This document shows, piece after piece, positions 11,733-21,200 of a stretch of 64,000 nucleotides of DNA. Under the pieces are notes generated by a model, which was not told the origin of the DNA, did not search any database, and worked only from the letters and a program-made list of their open reading frames with translations. This DNA is from Ciona savignyi (lineage: Eukaryota > Chordata > Ascidiacea > Phlebobranchia > Cionidae): NCBI GenBank assembly GCA_000149265.1, contig CH003236.1, positions 72,842 to 136,841 of the forward strand, given 5' to 3'. Position numbers and translations under genes: made by a program. Position 1 is the stretch's first letter, and every line of letters begins with the position of its first letter.

Positions 11733-13080
11733 TTATGGAGCTTCGACTTCATCTCCATCTTCGTCGTTTTCATTATTTTCTCCTGTAATATAATTGTTTG
11801 AACCAAGGAACGAACAAATGTTGAAATGGAATCAAATCCACTTATATCGGCAACTAAGAAATATTCTGTTCATTAGTGTAAATATTACATTTAAAATAAA
11901 GGTTTATTAAATAATAAAAAAATATATTTCCGTATATTAAATTATATAAATTGTGTTCTCTCTGAATAACTATATAAAAAAATCTACAAACTGGAGGGTG
12001 TAAGTACCTGAACCCAGTGGATATATGTGATATTTCTATTCTAAGAGGTAAAAATCACATTAAAAGGTTTTGGACGAAGTGTGCTTGGTATTTAGTGAGC
12101 GCGCCAACTTGCTCGCGATGGTTTTAATTCAACAACCTTTCGCCTAAATAAATCACCAACCCACTCAGCCGTGCTGTTGGGCAATTAATAGCTTGAACCC
12201 AATTAATCAACCTATACACAATACAGCATTACATTAGCACTCTGGATAGTGAGCAGAGGTTATATTATAATTAAAAAGATTCAATCTGTTTCAATATATT
12301 AAATTAAAAATCTTCCAACGCGATTTTTTCTTATGCGTCAGGTTTAATTTACAGAAAGAGTAAAGATGAAAACTAACGTCTATTCATTCAACTATTTTAA
12401 CTTTCTCTATTGCTCACCGTCAATATCAAGATGATCTTGGATCTCGTCTAGGATTCCCGAGTCTTCCAGGTTGTCTAGATCTTCCGAGTCAAATTCGTTT
12501 TCATCTTTAAGTAACAATTCAGCATCGTTAAGTTAAAACTTGGCTATGCTAGCGGTCGGTGGTTAAAATAATGCTCGAAAGTGTATAGCAGAAAATAGAC
12601 TAAAACCACGGATCACGACGTTTCCCTGTTAAGAACTAAACGCGCTACGCATCTGAATAAAGTGTTAGCTGTTTGAACCAAAAAACACGCAGTCTTGACC
12701 GCAACAAGAATTATTTTTCAATCGTGCAATCTTGCGTATATACAGCTTTATAGCCAAAAGTAGTTTTAATCGAAAACAAAATATTACACTCGGAAACATA
12801 TTTACCTTCAGGTTCTTCTTGTTCGTCCTTGTAATACCTAGTAAATGATGTAATTTGTATTATTTTTTAAAACAGCTAACTTAACCTAATTTCGATTTTA
12901 CCTGCTACGTCGCCTTCGTCTTCGCCTTCGACCCGAAAATATGCTCCTCCGTCTGCTCAGAAGTAATAAACGTCTACGAGACACCGAACGTCGCCTTGAA
13001 GTCAACCAGCCATCAGTCGACTCACTGAACAGCAACAAGCAAGCGAATAGACAGAACAACAAAAGCACTGCTTTATTCAT
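11733..13080 (-). CDS. Secreted Arg-rich/acidic antimicrobial-peptide-like precursor, gene B
   Basis: Four minus-strand coding exons: 13080-12902, 12837-12806, 12504-12418 and 11782-11733; all junctions are GT/AG, the phases agree, and the sum is 348 nt (115 residues). Signal peptide MNKAVLLLFCLFACLLLFSES is followed by TDGW and then by an extremely basic stretch: three RRR triplets (SRRRSVSRRR, LLSRRRS) and a run of eight Arg (SGRRRRRRRRSR). YYKDEQ follows, then an acidic tail (DENEFDSEDLDNLEDSG, NNENDEDGDEVEAP). It is the paralogue of gene A but has a longer cationic part and an intron exactly before YYKDEQ that gene A lacks. About 18 Arg fall in 36 residues. Secretion is well supported; an antimicrobial role is inferred from layout and charge. 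A nucleic-acid-binding or egg-coat role is possible. Confidence 0.7.
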
Positions 13081-13149
13081 TGTACAGTATGTCAATTTAT
13101 TGCTACCAACGTTACAACAGAAATATTGCTTCGCAATCTTCGACACGAT

Positions 13150-13160
13150 CTTTTATATAG
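13150..13160 (-). promoter_or_regulatory. TATA box of precursor gene B
   Basis: TATATAAAAGA on the minus strand, matching the box of gene A, about 70 nt upstream of the ATG at 13080. Confidence 0.65.
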
Positions 13161-13818
13161 AGAAGCCCTTATAACTATAAATATTTTTAATTTTTTAAAA
13201 TTTATTAAATAGTTAAAATTAAATGCCCGATCAAAAAATGTTTTCCCTCTTCGTTGGCAGCTCCATTATCAGCGAAAAACATCTTTGATGTTTTATTCTA
13301 AGAAAACTTTATTGCCTTACCGGCCGTTAACAACCCATTCTTTGGCGGTTTGTGATCTACAATTTTGATTATTATACCTTGGATGTTCATATTTGAACAG
13401 GTAACCATAAATTCTTTGCAGCGGTTAAATACATAGCATAACTCGGCTTTGTGCTATCGGATAACAAGAAACCTTTTACCCGGTCATTAATAGTTTAGTT
13501 TCTACGGTTTTTCTTTTCATCTTGTTTATATATTGTAAATGGGTGTTGCTGTTTATTTGCTTTGGGATGGAAAATATTCTTACTAAAACGGGTTTGACAA
13601 TCTGAACTGTTGTGGCCAATAAATAGTAAAATATTACAAATAATTGAATAACCCAGACCAGATTGTATTAACAGTAAAAAACTGTAAAATAAAACTGTAA
13701 AAATATTAAAACTATTTTACATGACACGATAAAATTTTCATTAAACGATTAACGTTTAGTCTATATGTGTTTTACTCCGATGGTACAATTTAGTTCGACA
13801 TTTTAGTCTGCTGGGTTA

Positions 13819-14085
13819 ATGTGACGCTTTTCAATGGAAGGGTTGCCGATTTAAAACTGTTCACTAACTAGTCGGTTGTGTCCTAGGGCAAGGCACTTAA
13901 CGATAATGCAGCACCCAGCAGATTAATGGGTTCTACAAAATTAAAGGAACGTATGAAACATACACAACACACTGAATTAGCTCCGGTAACCCGACGGTGG
14001 GCGCAAGGTAATCTGACGATTGCCCGTATGTGTGTTAAACCCCTGGCCTTTCTATTCTGGGTGATAAACATTATCATATCATGAA
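13819..14085 (+). repeat. tRNA-derived SINE, diverged
   Basis: Recognised by GTCGGTTGTGTCCTAGGGCA, GGATTAATGGGTTCTAC-like body, GGTAACCCGACGGTGGGCGC and GTCTGACGATTGCCCGT-like blocks in order. The tRNA head is degraded. Confidence 0.8.
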
Positions 14086-14145
14086 ATAAGCAAACGGGCT
14101 TAATAGGTAAAAACTTTGATTGGGCTAAGGTAATTTGAATGGGCA

Positions 14146-14225
14146 GTGATGACCAACCTTTTCGAGGCCGCGTGCCACATTTGTAGCCCGAAATAAATTT
14201 GTCTGTCCCGGCGTGCCAGCAGTTT
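14146..14225. mobile_element. hAT-like terminal fragment
   Basis: CAGTGATGACCAACCTTTTC followed by GCCGCGTGCCAC resembles the start of many hAT transposons. No matching inverted end or 8-bp duplication was found nearby, so only a fragment is called. Confidence 0.35.
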
Positions 14226-14879
14226 TTATCAGTTTTCAATAAACAAAAAGGTTTAGATTAGATACAAACTACTGTGGCCAAAACTTAAATATTTTAAAAA
14301 AATATATGAACAGCAGTCAACGTACGACAAAGGGCCTACTACCACTTTGTTCCGGACACAATATATGCTACAGACTATACGCACTTATAATAATGCACCA
14401 AGTGCACCTGCATATTTTGTAGGTATCGTTTTGATAGCGTTCCCACTGCATAAGAGAATTCCTCTCTAACTAGCCTTATAATTATTTTTTTCTCGTTTAT
14501 CACCGGGTTATTTCGTCATGAGCTCCTTAACCGAAAAAAATTAGCGCCCGACAGCGTTGCACTTATATTAAATGTTAGTTTACATTGCCGCCATTGCTTG
14601 AATAAAAAAACTAAAACGATCAATGTTTCACAGACGTTACTAAACCTTTCGAGCTACATATGTACGGGAAAACATAATGCTATACAACACGGGAGGCTGG
14701 TCTTACGATTCGAATTATAAAGTTTTTTCCGAAGCGAAAGTCCTTGCGGAACATTTTTCTATTAGCAGCTGCATTTTCGAAATCAATACGATTTCTGTTG
14801 TTGTGAAGTTAAATACAACTCTGCGTCAAAATAAAAACCGCCTGGCTAAAGCACTGCAACAGTGGTACAGGACCAAAGT

Positions 14880-15049
14880 CAGGCATGGGCAACATAAGTC
14901 CTATGAACGAATTTTAACCGGCCCCGCAGACTGTATCTGAACATACCTTGTAATTAAGATATTGGATACTATTCATTTAATAATCCGGCCCACCAAGGAC
15001 TTTATTTTTCCACATCTGGCCCGCCGACTAGAGAATTTGCTTACCCCTG
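14880..15049. mobile_element. Candidate small hAT-type MITE
   Basis: Starts CAGGCATGGGCAAC and ends GCTTACCCCTG, with CGGCCC and GGCCCGC runs inside, as in hAT MITEs. The flanking octamers ACCAAAGT and ACCGAGGC agree only in part, so the call is tentative. Confidence 0.4.
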
Positions 15050-15479
15050 ACCGAGGCACTGTACTGTGTCGTCACTGGCAATTCCATTCGTAAAAATGGA
15101 ATCATTATGTGACTGTAATGTAACTGCTCTTCACTTGGCATCTTCTTAAGAAAAACTTAGCCGTGGAAATATTTAATAAAACAAGTGAGATAATAACCTT
15201 GCATCATATACTTCTACAAGGGCTTTAATTGAAGCTGCCATCAATGTTCTATGGTGTGTCGGGAAGATTATAGATAATACCGGTATAATAATATATGAAG
15301 GGCATTGAATCCATATTAATCACCTTATTATTTTCTGCGTAAATAAATATATATATAACTTTAATTAACCCTCCTACTTTATAAAGATGTAAAAACAAAT
15401 AAACCAAGTTTTATGTTATTTCTATGACGTAAACGACAAATTCGATCGTTACGCATGATTGCGTTCTTACCGTTTAGAT
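15050..15479. other. No gene seen
   Basis: A+T-rich spacer between two MITEs; no long open frame or repeat boundary recognised. Confidence 0.5.
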
Positions 15480-15873
15480 CAGCGTTTCTCAAACTATGGG
15501 TCGCGACCCACTGGTGGGTCGCGAAAGGAATCTTGGTGGGTCGTGAAAAGTTATAGAAAGCTCTGATTAACTATACTGGCTATTTCCTATACAAAAATCA
15601 AGGGGGAATTATCATAATTGTGACATCACACAATCTTGTTTGACATCACACAATTGTGACATCACACAAAGTATAAGCAAATTTTTCGTTTATTTCACCG
15701 TGTCCGCGTGAGCGTAAAATATTTGCCTGGGATACATAATTCTAAAGGTGTGTTCCTTTGCAACGATAGCGTAACCTAGAAACCAACAACAACTATATAT
15801 AAAGTTAAGTGGGTCGCCATTAATTGTGGTAATTAATAGTGGGTCCCAACTCTAAAAAGTTTGAGAACCACTG
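15480..15873. mobile_element. hAT MITE with intact 8-bp target duplication
   Basis: The 394-bp element runs from CAGCGTTTCTCAAACTATGG to GTTTGAGAACCACTG; the inverted ends share the CAG.G.TTCTCAAACT signature of hAT elements. It is flanked by a perfect 8-bp duplication GTTTAGAT (15472-15479 and 15874-15881). Inside are GGGTCGCGACCC and a tandem of TGACATCACACAA around 15621-15669. There is no open frame; it is non-autonomous. Confidence 0.9.
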
Positions 15874-16029
15874 GTTTAGATAAAATGCTTGGACGAAATA
15901 TTTATGTTTGACATTTTTTAATCGAAAACATGATATTTTAACTGATTAAATTCGTTTTCAATGTTTACTAAGATATCTTAACTCAAGTGGTAATTTATTT
16001 TTAGCACAACGTTTTCATCAAATCATTAG

Positions 16030-16165
16030 ATCCTAGGGTAAGTGGCTTAAGTGCACTGTTCATGTTCATTAAAGTTTAGGTTCAAAACTGGACACTATCA
16101 AGCTAGTTTGGTGTGTACCTAAGCTAGGCAGGTAATGCCTGAACCGCGTGGATTTCTAGGTTGAA
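16030..16165 (+). repeat. Degenerate SINE fragment
   Basis: Only weak order of blocks survives (GTTCAAAACTGGACA, AAGCTAGTTTGGTGTGT, TGCCTGAACCGCGTGGAT). Confidence 0.45.
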
Positions 16166-16282
16166 CTTATAAAAATTATAAATAGTGGTATACAGACTTA
16201 CTTTAGAACTAGACTGTTGGAACGAGATATCAGGCTGTATCTGTGGATAAATCCTTTAAAATGATTTCCCTACCCACCAGGA

Positions 16283-16671
16283 CCAGTATGGAAAGTACGG
16301 CAGCTGCACACTCGAGTTTTTTTTTTACCCCCGCGTCTTTGCACACTTGGGTAATTTCACGCTCGCAAGCTAGCGATGTTTAAACATAAACATCGTATAA
16401 TTTCCAACAAACCTGTAAACCTACCTCTGGACCTCGGGTAATTTACTGTCAGCAACGTTTTTGTTGCGTAGATAGATACGTTAGCTGACGGACACGAAAA
16501 ATTGAGGATAGAATAATATGTTTTTTTAAGATTTTGGTAAAACAGTAATGAAAATGAGATTGTGTGCACACTTGAAGTGTGCACTCTTAGACGTTTGCAC
16601 ACTGCACACTTAAATATTTGGCGCGTGCACACTCGAGATCTCGTCGAAAATTGACGTACTTTCCATACGGG
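16283..16671. mobile_element. MITE with CC.GTATGGAAAGTACG ends
   Basis: A 389-bp element whose ends are inverted copies of CC(A/C)GTATGGAAAGTACG, flanked by a perfect 8-bp duplication CACCAGGA (16275-16282 and 16672-16679). Several short GTGCACAC-type blocks repeat inside. The 8-bp duplication points to hAT or a related superfamily. An open frame on the minus strand (about 120 codons) resembles nothing known and is probably chance. Confidence 0.8.
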
Positions 16672-16719
16672 CACCAGGATAGAAATGACACATCTATCTT
16701 TATTTTTAATCTTGATACA

Positions 16720-16895
16720 CATAAATCATACTTATATAACCACAAAACTTTCTGAATTGATTAGTGGGTTAGTTTGTAACCTGTCAGTCGAAGGATTACA
16801 GGTAAAAAACTTGTCAGTTATGTCCTTGCGCACGGAATTTAACAAATATTGCCTGGACCTAGTGAATTAATGGGGTCTACCATAATTCAAAGAAT
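16720..16895 (+). repeat. Degenerate SINE
   Basis: Shares CAGTCGAAGG, TTATGTCCTTG, ATTGCCTGGACC and TTAATGGGGTCTACCA with full copies. Confidence 0.55.
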
Positions 16896-16962
16896 GTCCC
16901 AAATTAAAATAAAATAATGCAATAGCTTTTGTAACTCGTCAATGGATGCTAGGTAAAAGTTC

Positions 16963-17244
16963 AGCCGGTTAATCTGGTGGTTAAGTCTGTTGCGTTTCAA
17001 TCAAAGGTTGCAGGTGCAAAACTGGTCGTTAGCTAGTCGGTTGTGTCCTTGGGCAAGGCACTTTACGGACATTGCCTGAACCCAGCGGATTAATGGGTTC
17101 TACCAAATTGAATGAACGTGTCCATCATATACAACACACTGCAATAGCTCTGGTAACCCGACGGTGGACGCGAGATGATCTGACGATTGCATGTGTGTTA
17201 ACCCCCTTGGGTTTCCCATTCACGGGAATAAACATGAATATAAT
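16963..17244 (+). repeat. tRNA-derived SINE
   Basis: Nearly full-length: CTGGTGGTTAAG head, GGTGCAAAACTGGTCG B-box region, TGGGCAAGGCACTTTACGGA body, GGGTTTCCCATTCACGGGAA and a worn tail. It ends about 250 bp before the PFDN5 start. Confidence 0.85.
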
Positions 17245-17495
17245 AAGACCATTACCCATCTGAAACGGCTTCTTTATGTAATCAAGAGCTAATCTAATGA
17301 TTTCCCATGTGATAAAACCACTTGTCTTTTTCTATTAAAGGTAATAAACTTGAATATCCTATAAGATACTACTTTATTGTTTTAATTTGAAACTGTAAAT
17401 ATAAAGTTATATGCCAATGTTTAAAATAAATTTAGATTTAAATTATATTTTGGGCCACGTTACAGAATCTGGGATTAGAGTGATAAACATTAACT

Positions 17496-17963
17496 ATGTC
17501 TAAGCAAGGACAAGAAGTGAACTTGACTACTCTACAACTACCACAGTTGAAAATGTTGCATGACCAGTTTGATAATGAAGTTGAATATCTTACCAACTCC
17601 ATGCAGTCGTTAAAAGGTGCCCAAAGCCAATTTGAGGAATCAAAACGATGCTTGTTGAAATCAATGACACCCGAAAATAATGGTAAAAGTGTTCTTGTAC
17701 CTCTTACAAGTTCATTGTACGTCCCTGGAAACTTGGCAGACACGGAAAAAGTTTTGGTCGACATAGGCACGAACTACTATGCCGAAAAAAGCGTTTCAGA
17801 AGCGGAGGAATTTTTCAAGAGAAAGTCCGATTACTTGAAGCAGCAAATGGAAAAGCTGCAGCCCATTCTTCAGCAGAAGTTTCAGACCCGCCAACTCATT
17901 ATTGAAGTTATGCAAAATAAATTAATGGCTCAGTCCAAGCAACAGAAGGAACAAAAAAGATGA
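17496..17963 (+). CDS. PFDN5: Prefoldin subunit 5
   Basis: A single-exon 155-residue protein, the usual length for this family. It opens LTTLQLPQLKMLHDQFDNEV and carries the hallmark VLVPLTSSLYVPGNL and VDIGTNYYAEK of alpha-type prefoldin subunit 5, between two coiled-coil arms (about residues 12-50 and 100-150), with AEEFFKRKSDYLKQQMEKLQP. Prefoldin is a jellyfish-shaped hexamer that holds newly made actin and tubulin and passes them to the TRiC chaperonin in the cytosol. The ATG is the first in frame and gives the conserved N-terminus. AATAAA at about 18022 can serve as the polyadenylation signal. The gene lies only about 250 bp before WDR70 on the same strand. Confidence 0.96.
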   Translation: MSKQGQEVNLTTLQLPQLKMLHDQFDNEVEYLTNSMQSLKGAQSQFEESKRCLLKSMTPENNGKSVLVPLTSSLYVPGNLADTEKVLVDIGTNYYAEKSVSEAEEFFKRKSDYLKQQMEKLQPILQQKFQTRQLIIEVMQNKLMAQSKQQKEQKR

Positions 17964-18180
17964 TTGTCTCGTGAATATTAAATGCTAAAAAGTGCTGTTA
18001 TGATTATTTTTATTGAAAAACAATAAATCCTAGAATTGTTCATCAACAGTGACTTATTTTACCACGAAATATTACAGTTTATAAAGTAAACAGTGTTGGT
18101 TTAAAAACATTGCATGAATTCAATATAACAAAGGGCATATTACATAATCCTTGAAATTAGCCGTAGCTTGCTATATGCAT

Positions 18181-18190
18181 GTTGTTTCAG
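18181..18190 (+). promoter_or_regulatory. Splice-acceptor-like site before WDR70 start (possible trans-splice site)
   Basis: GTTGTTTCAG ends 19 nt before the WDR70 ATG. Ascidians add a spliced leader to many mRNAs and to downstream genes of operons, so this could be a trans-splice acceptor. An ordinary 5'UTR intron is the alternative. Confidence 0.45.
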
Positions 18191-18209
18191 ATTAATAGTG
18201 TTAATTAAC

Positions 18210-21200
18210 ATGAGTTCAACTTCGGGTGGCAACTCTATGGAGGAGGTGATGGGTTTTGGAGGATTTGGGAAAAAAGCAAAGACTTTTGATCTTCAAGCGA
18301 TATTTGAAGAAACTCGTCGAACAGCACAGAAGAGAAATCGGGAGAAGTTTGGTTCGTCGATTGTTTCTATCACTTAGGATAGGATATTCATGTTTATCCC
18401 CTTGAATGGGAAAACCAAGGGGGTTAACACACGGGCAATCGTCAGATCACCTCGCGCCCATCGTCGGGTTACCAGAGCTATTGTAGTGTGTTGCACTTTT
18501 TGTAATTACCTGTACTAACCTCGGGTAGTCAAGATCAGACAAGAAGCTTGTTTATAAATGTGTTGAGCTTTCTGTTTTGATTTGTCTTTGCCCATATGTT
18601 AAGGAATTGGTTTTAAAATCTAGTCTAGAGTTTGTATGGGATGGGGTTATGGGAAGTGTATGGTAAGCAAGACTTATGGGTTGTTACATAGAAAAGGCCT
18701 AAATATGTATAATGATTGTTTGGGTGTGTTGTGTTTTTCAGTGTAAATTTTAAAACCTATTATGTCTAGTAGAAAATTTAATATAAACTAGCAGACTTTT
18801 TACAGATCCGGTTCCAGATGAGAGTTCTGCTGTAAGCAATAAAACTCCTGGCTCTGAGTAAGTTTGTTAATTTTTAATTTTTTTGTTAGGTGAAAGCTAT
18901 GGTCTTATTTGTTGTTTCTCCTGCTGCATAATTTGTTTTTTTTATTCAGTATGAACACAAATCAGTGTTTATAGATTTGTTTATTGGTTTACTGACAAAT
19001 CATTTATTTGTTTTTATTTTGGGCACGCATTTTAACTCATTAGGTCCTATTTAATTAAAACTGTGTATTATTATAGATTGCTAGGATCCACAGCGGTAGT
19101 TTAAGTTTCAATTGTGACTAACAATGCTTAATATACCCAGAGATGAGGATGAAATAATCGGTCCACCGTTACCCCCACCAAACACAGTGGATGATCCTCA
19201 GACCTCTGTAGATGTTTCAGCAGCAGACCTTGATGATGATGATGATAGTTCGGATGCCAGTGACAATGAAGAGGTATCATCTTATTCTTTCATTATTTTT
19301 TACTTAAGGTCATTTTACTGCGAACTCCTGAGTGCAATTAATTATACTCATCTAGACCTCAGTTTTCACAAGTTTGTATGAAAGTACATCATACAGGTGT
19401 CTTGCGTTTCAACATACTTAGGAAGCAAAATGATTCGGTTTTTGAAACCTTTTTTTTTTCAACAACATTTCTCCATTTTCAATCAATAATAATGACTCCA
19501 ATCAGGTTGTACATCCATGCACAATGCTAAGAAGTGTTATTTTCTGAAATTGTTAAATCAAATGTTTTAGTTAAAATACATTAGATATGATTCAAATCTA
19601 GTTGATCATGGTATCAGTTACTGATTTTCGTGCTTTAAAGTTTTGCTATCAAACACAGCAGTGATAACATTGGTTGCTTTAGGAAGGAACTTACATCCCA
19701 GCCACACATGAAGTGGTGTTAAAGCACGGTGTGAAACCTGTCTCAGCGTTATCTCTCGACCCATCTGGTGCGAGACTCGTCACTGGCGGCCACGATTTTG
19801 AGATGAAGTTTTGGGATTTTGCTGGAATGGATCGGGGCCTCAAATCTTTTCGACACCTCACCCCATGCGAATGGTGAATTGAGTTTGTTGGGATCGATTT
19901 CAAATAGAATGTAAATTTGTTTTAATCTCCATTTCCAGCCACCACATGATGAACTTGGACTACAGTGCAACAGGAGAACACATATTAGTCATAGCAGCCA
20001 ACTCTCAAGCCAAAGTGTTTGACCGTGATGGGTACGAGATCCTAGAGTGCATAAAAGGGGACCAATACCTCAATGATATGTTCAATACCAAGGTAAACGC
20101 GCCATATTTATCCCATTGTGTGGGTTAACCTTGCATACAATGCAGGGCCACAATGCAATGCTGAACGGTGGTTGTTGGAACCCGAAAGTGAAAGACGAGT
20201 TCATGACGTGTTCGAACGATGGGACTGTGCGTACGTGGGTGATGCAAGACCAGGGGAAAAAGTGTCAGGTGAAGCTTTTGTTAGATTTAATCATAGTATT
20301 AAACATATTGTTTTAAAAAAGGGTGGAGAACATCATTATCTTCAAAAACAAATTTTGTTATGCTTATTAGAGTTAATTAGGCATAGAAAAGAAAAAAAGT
20401 AGATCAAACAAATATCATATAAATTAAAAATTAACACATGAATAAATCAGACATCGCAATAATGGATGTAAGGTGCTCTGGCAACCTTGGCAATTACTTA
20501 TGTATGGCTGTCATTTTTCCATTCTTGGCAATAAAATTGAGTATCCTATTTCAGTACAAATACGGAATACCTTGTTTTACAGACGATACGGAAGTGCAAG
20601 GATAAGAGTGGAAGGAGGTGCCAACCAACGTGCTGCAGCTACAGCAGAGATGGGAAGTTACTTGCCACTGCATGTAATGATGGATCCATCTTGTTATGGG
20701 CATCTAAGATGAAGGTTTGCAACATGCTGTTGGACTTTAGGGTCAATATAAAAAAACAATTTTTTAAGTCTGTTGGGAATAAAATGCAACCTTAGTAAAA
20801 CAAATTAGGTGTTTATATCGTTTTTTTTTAGATGAGTGGAAGAATATAAAGGGTAAAAATTATCCTAGCAAAAGTGCTGATTCTTAAATATGGCATTCTT
20901 GGTTATGAGTTATCAACCAATAATTTGAGCAGCCAAAATAGTATTTTTAATAAAATATGTTTTATCCGCAATTTTTACCCTGAATTTGCTCGCTCTGAGT
21001 ACCATTCAATTATTACATGAAAAGAGTCTGTATGGGGGAATGGGGGTAGTATAAATGTAGTCTGACAAGGTTTTCCAATATTGTGATTTGTTAATTCAAC
21101 TATTCTAAAGTATAATTAATTCGGAATTTCAATTATTTGAGATTTACTAAAAGTTTCTTTCGACATTGTTTCATTCCTTTATTCCTATTTGAATAATAGG

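Larger units (their letters stand above)
11290..13450. repeat. Segmental duplication unit B
   Basis: Partner of about 2210-4275, colinear through the 3' region, four coding exons, TATA box and upstream flank. Introns differ strongly in length and sequence, so the duplication is not very recent, while exon and core-promoter positions are kept. Confidence 0.7.

Noticed and set aside
14677-14940. An 87-codon open frame
   Set aside because: Overlaps a candidate MITE and has no similarity I can name.
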